Origin: Nageia nagi
Taxonomy: Eukaryota; Pinophyta
Direction of reading: 5' to 3'
DNA length: 64,000 bases
NCBI GenBank assembly: GCA_050084985.1
Contig: JBITNC010000001.1
Coordinates: 119,908,001 to 119,972,000 of the forward strand
Below are positions 48,690 to 59,215 of this stretch, in pieces. Each line of letters begins with the position of its first letter. The first letter of the stretch is position 1. Under the pieces are notes generated by a model. The model saw only the letters and a program-made list of their open reading frames with translations. It made no database searches and was not told where the DNA came from. A program made the position numbers and the translations under genes.

Positions 48690-48730
48690 TGTGACTTACA
48701 CAACACACCCCAAAATCTTGCGATTTTGGG
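48689..48730 (+). other. Head hairpins of H1
   Basis: TTGTG-ACTTA-CACAA followed by CCCAAAATC-TTGC-GATTTTGGG. The same two-stem arrangement opens H2 with paired base changes. Confidence 0.75.
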
Positions 48731-48894
48731 AACCCCAAGCCTAAGTGTCATCACTTAATCGGTCTTTAGTCATGATAGAGTAAACATCAAAATCCTTCGA
48801 AAAATGGCTAAGTCTGGGAATCTTAAGTTGAGTCTAGGCAAACCCAAGTTGAGTCAGGTGAAACTGGGCCACTCCTTGGCCCAGTGCATGCCTC

Positions 48895-49755
48895 AAAAAG
48901 ACAAGTTTTTGTCTTTCTAGGATGTGCGCTCGGATTTGGGAGCTGTCCAAGTTGGAATCAAGTTTGAAAAAGGTAAACTAGGCCACTCCCAAGCCTAGCT
49001 TATGCCTCAGAAAGACAAAATCTTGTCTCTCTAGGATGTGCGCTTGGATTTGGGACAAAATGGAAAATGAAAGAGGTGAGCCTGGACACTTCTAAGTTAG
49101 ATGCACCCCTCAAAAAGACAAAATCTTGTCTTTTGGGGGCATGCGCTTAGCACCAGAGGCCGTCCAAGTCAGGTTCGAAATCGGAGAAATGAAGCTGAAG
49201 CTCCTAGGAGGTGAGCGCACGCTTCAAAAAACAAAATCTTGTCTTTTGAGGGCATGCGCTCAAGGTAGAGAGGCATCTAGTTTGATCACATAGTGAAATT
49301 TGGTTAAGGCATGGAGCCTTGAAGCTAGTAATTAGCTCAAACACGACCAAAGGGGCAGGCGCTTGATTTTAAAAGACAAAATCTTGACTTCTTGAGGCAT
49401 GCGCCTGACCCAGGAAGACATTAAGTTGGCAAAAACAGTGAAAATTGACTAAGTCCTGATTGCAAAAGGCCCAAAATCAGTCAAATTGGGCAAGTGCAAC
49501 CCAACGCATGCCTTGGAAAGACAAAATCTTGTCTTTGGGACATGCGCCTAGCTTGGGAGGTGTCCTAGTTGAGCATGATGATCAAATTTGACAAGTTTGG
49601 ACACTAGAAAGGGCAAATTTGGATAAGTTAAGGTCCTAGCAGGAAGTATGAAGGTCAAGACAAACGAGTGGAGGGGCTAAGATAACTAATTGCCAAAGAG
49701 CATACATCTCCAAGTTGAGCGCATTCTCCAAAAAGATAAAATTTTGTCTTTTTTG
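48895..49755 (+). repeat. Array of seven hairpin repeats in the H1 leader
   Basis: A core inverted repeat AAAGACAAAATCTTGTCTTT or close variant occurs near 48898, 49011, 49112, 49225, 49371, 49517 and 49731. Most copies are flanked by GCGCATGCC-type sequence on one side and its complement GGCATGCGC on the other, lengthening the stem to about 44 bp. Spacing is 101-214 bp. H2 has a heavily eroded version of the same array (54130-54780, GACTTGCGC...CAAGACA). Confidence 0.85.
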
Positions 49756-49918
49756 GGCATGCACCCATCTTGAAGTGCCTCACTCACCCCACGCCTGATT
49801 TTTGGCGGCCAAGCATTAGAATCTGGATGTGCACGCATCTCAAGGTCGGCCATTTGGACGACCAAGATGAATTCCTCAACATGCATGGTTGAGTAGGGTT
49901 TGTTGGAGACCTAATTTG

Positions 49919-49932
49919 CCTATATATATAAG
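49919..49932 (+). promoter_or_regulatory. TATA box of H1
   Basis: TATATATATAAG, followed by CTCAGAGGGGCTCATTTTC and about 220 bp of leader before the first ATG of the ORF relic. H2 has TATAAAAA at 54969-54976 in the same place. Confidence 0.5.
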
Positions 49933-50153
49933 CTCAGAGGGGCTCATTTTCTTAAATTCAAATCATTCTCCTCTTCATCTTTTGCACTAGAATTGCAAAA
50001 AGAAGACATTTTTTTTGAGTTTCGAGTCCATTCCACTACCTTTCAAGGCTTGCACAAGAGATTGGGTGACAAGACAAGGCAATGTTGGAACACTCTCATC
50101 CTTGAAGGACCCGTGCATCACTCTCGGAGGCTCTTATCATTTACTTGGCCAGG

Positions 50154-53100
50154 ATGACCACTTCCAAGAGTAGTTTGGCCAAAGAGATTGCAAGAAAATT
50201 GGAGATGTTGAGACAAGATTGTACCATTTCGATATGTGAAAGGTGAGAGCCCCTACCACAAGTGGCTAGATTCTCCAAGAACGAGATTGTCACTATCGGG
50301 GACACGGACTAGCAGAAGGTAGACCCCATGCAAACGAGGGAGAAGATATGCAATGTGGAGATCACCATATTGAAACAAGATGTTGTGTTCTTCTCAGGAC
50401 TCTCTACATGTACCTTCATCCTATTCACAACCCCTTTCTCAGAATTGTTCATAGAAGTGAGCCAACATTGGCATAAAGGGGAGAGGATGCTTAGGGACAT
50501 CAAGGGGGATGTCATCATGGACTTCAGTCCTGAGGCCATCAAGAAGGCATTTCATTGGACAACAAAGGGAAATTTCGAATATAGTGAAGTAGAGTCACTT
50601 GCGTGTTGCCAAGGGACCAACAAAACTGTCGTTGTATCAGAGATTAGATGCTGGAGGAGCATCATGGCCTTAAGGGAAATGCTCTCATCAATCCCTCGCA
50701 TGCCAACTTCTACCCTGCGGTGGAGTTGATGATCCTAATGTTGTCAAGAATCCTCAGAAGAGAAGATGCCTCCAAGTTCAAGAAGGAGTTCTTTGGCTTC
50801 ATCGTTGAGATGGAGAAGGGAAGAAAGATCAAATGGAGCAAGGTGTTGAGTGATACCCTTGCAGAACAATTGTTATCTATGGGCACTACATGCAATTTCT
50901 ACCTCAACTCATACTTGGTATAGTTGTTGCTTCATGGTAAGCATAGACCCATGGCTCAAGGGGAGGTCACATGGATTGAGAGAAGAAATACGTTGTATGG
51001 AAATGCTACCCCAAGTGGAAGGTTGAAAGGAGATGGGATAGTTTCTTCATGAGAAACGATGGATGGGAGTATGAGGTCTACAAGGAATTAAAGGGAGAAA
51101 TCATAGTAACTAGGATCTCAAACTCAGCTCAAGATGCCTTCAGGAAGCATTGAGACTTCTTCATCCATCATCAACACTATTCCTACATCAAGATTTATGG
51201 ATCAACCGTGGAGCCATATTAGCTGCCCATATATTGTAGCAATAGATTACTCTTGACGGAGATGATGTGATAGTTGGCCTTCTTGCATGAGCATGTGTGG
51301 CACAAGAAATCGGTCACCTCAAATTTGCCGATCATAGTGGGAGAGTATCAATGTAGAACTTGGGCGAACATGGATTCGATGAAAGAGGAATTGGAGAGAT
51401 TCCACTTCAAGAAGATGACCATCGTAGACCACTATGATCCGGAGCACAAGATTCATGGCTTCTATATGAAAAAAAGAAAGGTAGCTTATGAGCATAAGCT
51501 ACTTAGAGACGAGGAGCCATTCAAAAATGTAAGTAGTGAGGTGGAGATGAGGAAGATTCGTGCTAAGATGCAAGAGGAAGCTCAAAAGTAACAACAGACC
51601 GTCAAGGCGACTATTGACAAGAGGTTGTCATAGTCAAGAGGAAAGAGACCACAAGAATCCACATACAGAGTTACCCAGTTTCCCTTGATAATTGAAGAAC
51701 TTGTTGGCCAATATGCTTCAATGCATGGCAAGAATTCAATTGAGAAGGTAGTGGAGCAAGTAAGAGTGACCATAGATGAACATGACATGAGAGAGTTAGA
51801 AAACGTGGCAACCAACAAGGTGGTGAGGTGCGTCAAAATTAGAGAAAAAGATCCATCACCTCCACAGAGACCACCTAGAGGATCGACTCAATGCCCATCT
51901 ACAGTTGTCCCACCATCTGGGTCTTCATCCTCTAGCCCTTTGTACGAACCAAATGATAGCCAAGGAGAAGAACAAGAGGGTGAACAAGAAATGAATGCAG
52001 CTCAACATAATGAAAATCCTAGATGCTCAGGAGGAGGAATCCTTGAGAATTTTGGGGTAGTTTAGAAGCCTGTCTCATCAGAGCCTTCCACATCTGAAAG
52101 GAAAGGGAAGAGCCCAACCTCCGAATCAGTCTCGAGGAGAGCCCAACAAAAGAGAACATCTCAATCTCGGTCATCAGAGGCACCAAAAGAAAACATGGAA
52201 GAAGAGGCAAAGTCTTCAAAAAGGCCTAAGAAGAATGTCACCATCAGTCAAGAGCCAATCATTTAGACCCACTAGCCGTCACCCAATGATGAGTGGGGTA
52301 TAGATATGGACGAGTGCCTTGACGTTTTCAACATAGACGTCGGGGAGGAGTAGGTCAATGACCAAGTTGGAGAGAGTTACACTCGTCTTGGGAAGAGTCA
52401 GACGTATGTGCACTTGACCAATAACACATTTCATATCAAGACCATATACGCTGACAAAGACAACCCACAATGGCCCGAAGACCTCAAGCAAATAAATTAG
52501 ATTAGTAATATAGGTCCCATTGGCATTGTTGGTAGGAAACTTGTAATCATAGCCAACACGGACACAATCGCCAAGGACGGGTTGCAGAAGGAAAAGGAGA
52601 TCAAAAGCCTCGAGAAGGAGTTAGCCGCCCAAAGGAGATTGACTAGAGAGAGAGTCCGCGAAGGTACCTCTTGAGGAACTCAAAAAGTTAAAGCCTTTGA
52701 AGGAGGGGATGGTTGCTGTGAAACAAGAGGTGATTGACAACATCTTGGGAGTGGTGGCACAATTTGTAGATGCCTTACAAAAGATCTCAATTGAGGAGCA
52801 GAAGTTGAAGGATATTGTGGCCAATAGGGTTAGCTTCCTTAGGATGTTAGAGTCTTGGAGACCCATCATAGAGAGATTCCAGATGACTTAGGACTAGAGA
52901 CCAGAGGATGTTAGCTTTTGTGAAGATTATTGATTCTATTTGGGTGTGATACAACAAATAGCTACTCACTTCCATGAAGTGAGAAAGGAGGTCACCAAGA
53001 TCAATGATAAGGCCAACTCAAACCTAGAGTAGATGGATTTCGAGGTTAGGTTTTTGGAGGAGGATACCACCATCAGGGAGGCAGACTTGGTAGTGACTGA

Positions 53101-53281
53101 AGTCAGACATCTACTCCAAAGTTTGTTCATGACTGAGGTTGTCAACATATACCAGATTGGAGGCCACCTTAAGCACATGTTGAGAGCATACGACTGGAAG
53201 ATTGAGATGCAGGAGTTGATCATAGCGAAGTTCTTGGATGAGGACTTTGAGGATCGAGTTGTGGCCTTAGGCCCACCATAA
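50154..53281 (+). pseudogene. H1 ORF relic, unknown protein family
   Basis: Begins MTTSKSSLAKEIARKLEMLR at 50154. Region 1 (50330-50925): FTTPFSELFIEVSQ, ERMLRDIKGDVIMDFSPEAI, LKGNALIN, SKFKKEFFGFIVEMEKGRKI, CNFYLNSYLV. Region 2 (51030-51590): NDGWEYEVYKELKGE and NLPIIVGEYQCRTWANMDS. A Pro/Ser/Glu-rich low-complexity linker follows (51840-52260), then a C-terminal alpha-helical, probably coiled-coil part to 53281. About 1000 codons with some fifteen stops and several frameshifts. H2 encodes the same domains in the same order. Region 1 faintly recalls the plant-specific 'putative plant transposon protein' domain in its FSPEAI and G-K-I spacing, but I would not assign it. Confidence 0.6.
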
Positions 53282-53918
53282 TAGTTGCTATTTTATTTTA
53301 ATTTTATTTTCTAAAGAAAATAAGTTAATTTTTGCAAAATACTTATATTATTATTATTTTATTCTCAAACTTGTGATGGATGAGGATTTGCTCCCACAAG
53401 TTTGGAAGGGATCTTGTAACGCCATGTGGCACATTTTTATTGGAACAACTTTTATTTTCTCATTTTATGTAATTAGGGTTAGGTCAACACCTAGGGTTGC
53501 CATGAAAACTATTTATACCCCTTATGGGCTCATTTGTAAGGGGGTTAGACATTTTAACAAATTGGAAAGAACTTTGCTTGAAACACAAAAATTCTCAAAA
53601 ATTTGTTAATGTGGCGTATTTGTATTTGACTATTCCCATATGCTCTCATGTTGTGATGATAGATATGAATGAATGATGATAATGCTATCTAGTTGAGTCT
53701 ATTGCTGCTTTGTGTTGATTCATTTCACTCGGTGTATCTTGTAAACCTTATGTAAGGTGGACAAGAGAGTGCTTGTTTATCCTTCAAAGTGGTTGAATGA
53801 CATATTACTAGTAATACTTTATCATTTGCAATTCAGGTTTGAATATCTTGGAATGCCTTGTTCATGTCACTCCATGTAGGAACTTCACCCTAATTATCAA
53901 AGATTACCCCCATCTTGT
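53282..53918 (+). other. H1 tail with second TATA-like box
   Basis: TTAGGGTTAGGTCAACACCT, then CTATTTATACCCC (about 53509) and GGGCTCATTTGTAAGGGGGT. It aligns with the tail of H2. The TATA plus GGGCTCATTT pairing resembles an LTR-type U3/R border, but no matching copy exists at the 5' end of the unit. Confidence 0.5.
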
Positions 53919-53960
53919 TGTGGCCTCCACAACACGACCCAAATTCCCAGCGAATTTGGG
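53916..53960 (+). other. Head hairpins of H2
   Basis: TGTTGTGG-CCT-CCACAACA followed by CCCAAATTC-CCAGC-GAATTTGGG. Relative to H1 the second stem differs by one A-to-T change balanced by T-to-A on the other arm. Confidence 0.75.
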
Positions 53961-54968
53961 GACCCACATTTTGGCTAAAGGGACTTTTGAAGCAAGAAGG
54001 CAAAGACAGGGGTAGTACCACCTTGAACATAGATCTTTAGGATGGGACCCAACGTGCCCGATTTTAAGCCAAAAGGGAGCCTGGACGGGTAAATTCAAGA
54101 AAAAAGCCAAATTCTCGGCTAAGTGTCGAACGTGCATCCTCTTCCTAGGTGTACATTGGGACTAAGACAAGATTTGGGACCCCTTTGGGACTTGCGCTAG
54201 GATTCTCTTGTCTTCTTGGGCACATATCTTGCTCAAGACACCAGGCTTGTCTCCTTGGGCACTTGCGCCAGCTTTGGAGGAGCTCCAAGAGGTGATTTCA
54301 AGGGTCCAAGGCCGAATTTGTCTATGTTTGAGATAAGACCAAGCCCATTGGAAGTCTAGACAATCCCAAATCTCATGATCCCTTGCAGACTTGCACCAAG
54401 CCAAACCCATATCTCCCCCAACGCGTGTGCCAAACTAGACAATCGTCCTGACCCCATCATGACTTGCACTGGGATCCACCCCGTCTGTTTGGGCGCATAT
54501 CTTGCCTAAGACAACAAGCATGTCCCCCCTCCAACTTGCGTTGGCCCCTAGCCAACCTCCTTGAGCGCATTCCTGGCCCAAGACACCAAGTTTGACCCCT
54601 CGGAAGGATGCGCACAAGACTAGCCCCCTTTTGCAAAGCGCATGGCCAGCTATAAACACGAAGTATGTCCTTCCTGTGACTTGCGATGGGGTCCCTCGCC
54701 TAGTTTGAGCACGCATTCGAGGCAAGACAAGTCCCATGACCCTTTTTGCACTTGCACCAGCCTCCTTGGCCCTCACCTCCATGTATGCCTCAGCCTAGAC
54801 GGCCTATCAAACCCAGCTATCCCATGTGCTCACCCTACTCGGGTCAGCCAACCTCAAACTTTGTGCCATGATGCCTTGAAAATTGTGCTAGAATTAAATG
54901 TGCATTTACCAAGGAAGAGCAATCGACCTAACCCTAGGAATTGCGCACCAAAACCCTAGAAAATCTGG

Positions 54969-54976
54969 TATAAAAA
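54969..54976 (+). promoter_or_regulatory. TATA box of H2
   Basis: TATAAAAA followed by GAGGAGCATCACCTCATTT, comparable with 49919-49950 in H1. Confidence 0.5.
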
Positions 54977-55449
54977 GAGGAGCATCACCTCATTTCCTCA
55001 TCTCACCATAGCTCTCTCCCTTTGCCATTCGTCCAAGACATCCAAAGTGAGCACCTTTACATCCGAGCCAGGGCAAGAACAACCAAGCCAAAATCCATCC
55101 TGATAGACACCAAGAGGCAAGTAGCCGAACCCCACATCTGCTTCGTCTGGTTGCCTGCACTTCACAAGAGCCTCCTATCCGACCAAGACCTGAACAACCA
55201 CCCCATGAACCCCTAGACCTCATGCGGCCATATTCAAAACCCTCCCTACCATTTGCGTGAGCCTTCCCAACGCACCCTTGGACCTAGATGCTGACCTTGA
55301 CCTTTCGTACCCATGCGCTAGGGCCTGAAGCTCACCCACTGTCCACCGTCACATCTAGGATCCACGTCGACCCCTCTCATCAGATCCCACCAGAGGGCCA
55401 ACACCCATTACCTCTAGCCGTCTGTCTCACCCAGTCGTGTTTTCCAGGT

Positions 55450-58400
55450 ACATCAACATAGACAGACTCCGATTTAGCCCTGACAATTGGGGACGAAGCT
55501 TGAAATGCCTGTTGAGAGATAGCCCAATTGAGTTGGAAAAAGACGGGGCAGACCCCTAACTAGAAGCTCACATCAAGAACGGCCTAGTAAACATTTGGAA
55601 ACTGATTGGCAGCGCACAAACCCAATGAAAATGTTGGATAACGTTGTCGCGATTCCTCTTGACACCTTGTCTGTCGATGTGATCTATCAATTAGGATTAT
55701 GTACGATCACAATGATACCTTTTGCGGTGCCTTTCCCAGAACTATGCTACAAGGTGGCCAAGTTATGTGACGTAGGGGCAAGGACGCTTCGAGACACCAA
55801 AGATTGAGTGATCATGAGGTTCACCCCAGAGGGTGTGGAGGAGGCATTTGGATGGGAAGGAGATGGCATTGAATTCATCGAGGACTCCCTTGCCTTCTAC
55901 GAATTGTTGAAGGGCCAAGGGAACTTGATTAGAGATTGGCTCCTCCCTAGTGCCAGGGAGCTCAAGGGGAATGCCTTGCTGAACGCTAAGAGGATGGATT
56001 TTCACCCCACCGTCTCCAACTTGATTTCCTTGTTGTCTAGAGTGTTCAGGAAGGAGGATGACACTAAGTTCAGAAAGGAGTTCTTCACCTTCATCTACTT
56101 GATAGGAAGGGGAAGGAAGATCAGGTGGGGCCATACTATAAGTGAGGCCTTGAAGAACTAGATATCATCTTGCGAGACCACAAAGAGGTTCTACATGAAT
56201 TCCTATCTGGTATACTTGCTATTGGCTGGCAAGAATAGACTGATGGCCCATGGAGATGTCTCTTTGTTGAACAAGCCAGGTATAACCATTTGGAAGTGTT
56301 ACCAGAAGTGGTTCTGGGGCAGTAGGTATTCTCACTTTTACATGAAGATTGATGGATGGGAGTATGAAATACTCAAGGAAATCAAAGGGGAAGCACATAT
56401 GAAGAGGATAGCCAACACAACCATTAATGCCCTAAAAGGGCATGCCAACTTCTACCTGCACCACTCTACCTACTCTTACATCAAGGTGTTTGGATCATAT
56501 GTGCATCCACACATGTTTCCCAGACGTGTAAGCAACCAGATCATCTTGATGGAGTTTTGCTACCAGATGTCCTTTTTGCACAAATAAGTGTGGAAGAAGA
56601 AGGCTGCCACCATCACTCTCCCCATCATGGTTGGAGATTATGCATGTGCCTTGTGGGTGGATGTGGATAACATTAAGATTGAATTGGGATACTACGGATT
56701 CAAAACACTCCCTACAATCGAAAGCTATGATTTGGAAGGAAAGATTGCTACTTTCATGAAAAACTTCAAGAGGTCCCCGTATGTGCACAGATCTTTAGGC
56801 TCAGAAGAAAGATTTAGGAATGTGACAAGGCTAGAGGATATCAAGAAGATACATGCAACAATCATGCAAGAGAACAAGAGAGGAAGCCAATCAAACCCCA
56901 TCGTGGAAGCCAAAGGAGGAGGGAAGCATAAGTCACCTCAAACAGCTCCATCAGGCTCCAAGAAGGCAAAGGAATCGTCCACGTCTTTGAGGAGGCAGGG
57001 TCACACACCGGATAGTATGCCAGCATGGGAGGCCCTTAGCGGTCTGTAGGAGACATAGCGCAAGCCATCTAGGCCTAGGTGAAAAACACTCATGAGTTGG
57101 AACCAAGTGGCTCAATGTCACCTAGGGGGTTGAACCGAGAAGAGCTAGCTAAGGAGATATACTTGAGGTGGACATCCCAAGTTCCTGTTGTAGAAAACTT
57201 GGAGAGTTTGAGTTCCGGGTGCAACCTTGAGAGTTGAGGGGGCAATGAGCATGAGGTAGAACAATGCCCAAATGAAGATGAGGCTATGAAAGGTATGCAG
57301 GATGAAGCAGAAGACGAAGAGCCTATGGTAGAAGGTGCCAAGTGGACGATAGCTCGTTGGAAGAAATCCCCCAGGCAAAGATGACAAGCTCCAAACCCTT
57401 GCCATCTGAATCGACCTCACAGATGAGCCACAGAAAGAAACCCACACCTCAGATACAATCCAACGCTTTGCACTAGAAGAGGCCACCAAGCGAGCTCAAA
57501 AAAACCCCATATCAGGCAGTGGGTCAGACAAATGAGGAGATTGTAGTAAATAGTCTCATCCCTTGGACCTTCCTATGCCAACGAAAGTGGGGAAAAGGAC
57601 TTTAGCTTCTTGGATGAATATCTCCGACATTTGAACACTCATCGGATAAAAGACAACGATGAGGAGATTGAAGAAGTCTCTAATGGGGAATGCTCTCAAC
57701 CAATGGACTCTAAGACCTTCGCCCAACTGAAAGGTTCGTCCATTGTGATCAACAAGGCAACGACTCATAAGAAGCAGCCACAAGGTGCACAGGACTAGAA
57801 GATCCAAACGCAAGAGATCCTAGTAGGTCTTATCGGGCTAGAAGGGCATGAGTTCAACATCAATGCCAGTACTTCTGCCCTAAGACAAGAGGGGACAAAG
57901 AAAGATATAGAGATCCGAAGGCTAAAGAAAGAGTTGGTTGCCAAAAGCAAGTATAGCGAGGAGGTTGAAGCAGTTTGGTGGTAGCCAAAAGATCTTAAAA
58001 AGCAGGCTTCGTTGAACGCAGGCTTCACATTGATAAAGGAGGAGCTAAACAAGGACATCTTGGAAGTGGTGAAGGAGTTGTCCGAAAAGCTAGTTTTAAT
58101 GTTGATTGAGAGGTGTGATCCCTATCAAAACGACATTGAAGAGGTACGTGGAAAACAGAAGACAAATAGGTGACTGAAGAATATTGCATCAATTTTAGCT
58201 TCTACGTCGATTGGACCTAGGGAGCCATTTGGAAATGCAATGAGTTGGTTAAAACGATGGCTAAGGAAAAGGAGGAGATCAAAGCCCAGATAGATGAGTT
58301 TGTGTTTGGGATCATTTTCCTGGACGATTTTGGGTTCGCCAGTAGGGAGGATCTCGTGTCCACGGAAGCATACGACCTATTGAACAACATGATCCAAACC

Positions 58401-58617
58401 CAGGATGTGAACATGCTCAAGGCCAAATGTCCCTTCAGGGAAGAAAGGGAACTTGCAGTGTGGGAGTACCAGATGAGGCAGGTCGTGAAGAAGATCTCCA
58501 GATAGATCAACATGAACCGCAAGACCTTCGATGTGGTGGACATGGGTGCGGACAAGATGGAGGCATTCATGTGTGAGAACTTCGAGGATGACATAGCATT
58601 GCTGATCGGGGATTGAT
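55450..58617 (+). pseudogene. H2 ORF relic, unknown protein family
   Basis: Better preserved than H1, with frames up to 153 codons. Region 1 (55595-56230): IPFAVPFPELCYKVAKLC, ARTLRDTKD, VIMRFTPEGVEEAFGWEG, LKGNALLNAKRMDFHPTVSN, KFRKEFFTFIYLIGRGRKIR, FYMNSYLVYLLLAGKNRLMA. Region 2 (56280-56880): IWKCYQKWFWGSRYSHFYMK, DGWEYEILKEIKGEAHMKRI, LPIMVGDYACALWVDVD, SLGSEERFRNVT. A basic, Ser-rich linker (56880-57050) and a helical C-terminus (57600-58505, KEKEEIKAQIDEFVFGIIF) follow. Order and spacing match H1. There is no gag knuckle, RT, integrase or transposase signature. A structural or DNA-binding element protein is possible; function unknown. Confidence 0.6.
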
Positions 58618-59215
58618 GAGTCCTTTTGACCCTGGACATAGTCCTCATGATATGTAGAGATAGGATGTTTTTCACCTTGGTGTTAACAGCGTTTCATATT
58701 TTTGGATTTTTGGGCGAATTTATTGCCATTTTATTGGCAATTTATTTTACTTTTAATTTAGACTTCATATGGTGATGCTAGCTGGCATAAGTTTACCAAA
58801 GTCGTTAATGATTAGGATTATTTTAATGATATTTTTAGGGTTAGGGCAACACTTAGGATTGCCATTGAGAAACTATAAATAGCCCTAAAGGGCTCATTTT
58901 GAGGGGATTAGACAATTTTGTAGACAAAGATAACTTAATTAATATTTTCTAGCTTGCAAGTTCTCTCTATTTGTAAATGTGATGTATTTGAAGTAATTGA
59001 ATGGTGAATGCTCTCATTTTGGAAGTATGAATGTGAATGGATGTTACCCTCTTGTGTTATCTTGAATGCTTGGTACATTTTGTAAATCTTGATTGAGGTT
59101 GACAAAAGAATACTTGAATATTTGTGGTATGTTTTGAGATGGCTCCCATATGTCACTTAGCATAAGAACTTCACTCCCTCATCCAGGATTGACCTGCGTC
59201 TCATCAATTGTCACC
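58618..59215 (+). other. H2 tail with second TATA-like box
   Basis: TTAGGGTTAGGGCAACACTT, CTATAAATAGCC (58873) and AAAGGGCTCATTTTGAGGGG, then about 300 bp aligning with the H1 tail, ending near the shared GAACTTCAC(T)CCCT string. Confidence 0.5.

Larger units (their letters stand above)
48690..53918 (+). mobile_element. Repeat unit H1: uncharacterised element with a large decayed ORF
   Basis: 5.2-kb unit starting TGTGACTTACACAACACACC inside the 3' LTR of E. In order: two head hairpins, a leader with seven large hairpins (48.9-49.75 kb), a TATA box, a roughly 3.1-kb ORF relic, and a 0.6-kb tail with a second TATA-like box. The same order recurs in H2, which starts directly at its end. It is visibly richer in G+C than its surroundings. 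I found no LTR pair, no primer site, no terminal inverted repeat and no transposase or pol motif, so the class of element is open. Confidence 0.6.
53919..59215 (+). mobile_element. Repeat unit H2: second, diverged copy of the H family
   Basis: Starts TGTGGCCTCCACAACACGACC immediately after the H1 tail and repeats the H1 plan: head hairpins, leader, TATA box (54969), ORF relic, tail with CTATAAATAGCC (58873). The right border near 59215 is approximate. Identity to H1 at the DNA level is low, and mainly protein-level similarity and layout link the two. They are thus either an ancient tandem pair or two family members that landed side by side. Confidence 0.6.

Noticed and set aside
48895-49755. 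CRISPR-like array (regularly recurring palindromic repeats)
   Set aside because: Spacing varies from 101 to 214 bp, intervals are themselves related, and the context is a plant transposon; no cas genes.
50330-50925. Naming the H ORF as a 'putative plant transposon protein' domain
   Set aside because: The resemblance is limited to a few spaced residues and was judged by eye; left as unknown.
54162-54782. Minus-strand frames of 82 and 115 codons
   Set aside because: They come from the GC-richer hairpin-derived leader repeats of H2; compositionally repetitive, no homologous frame in H1.
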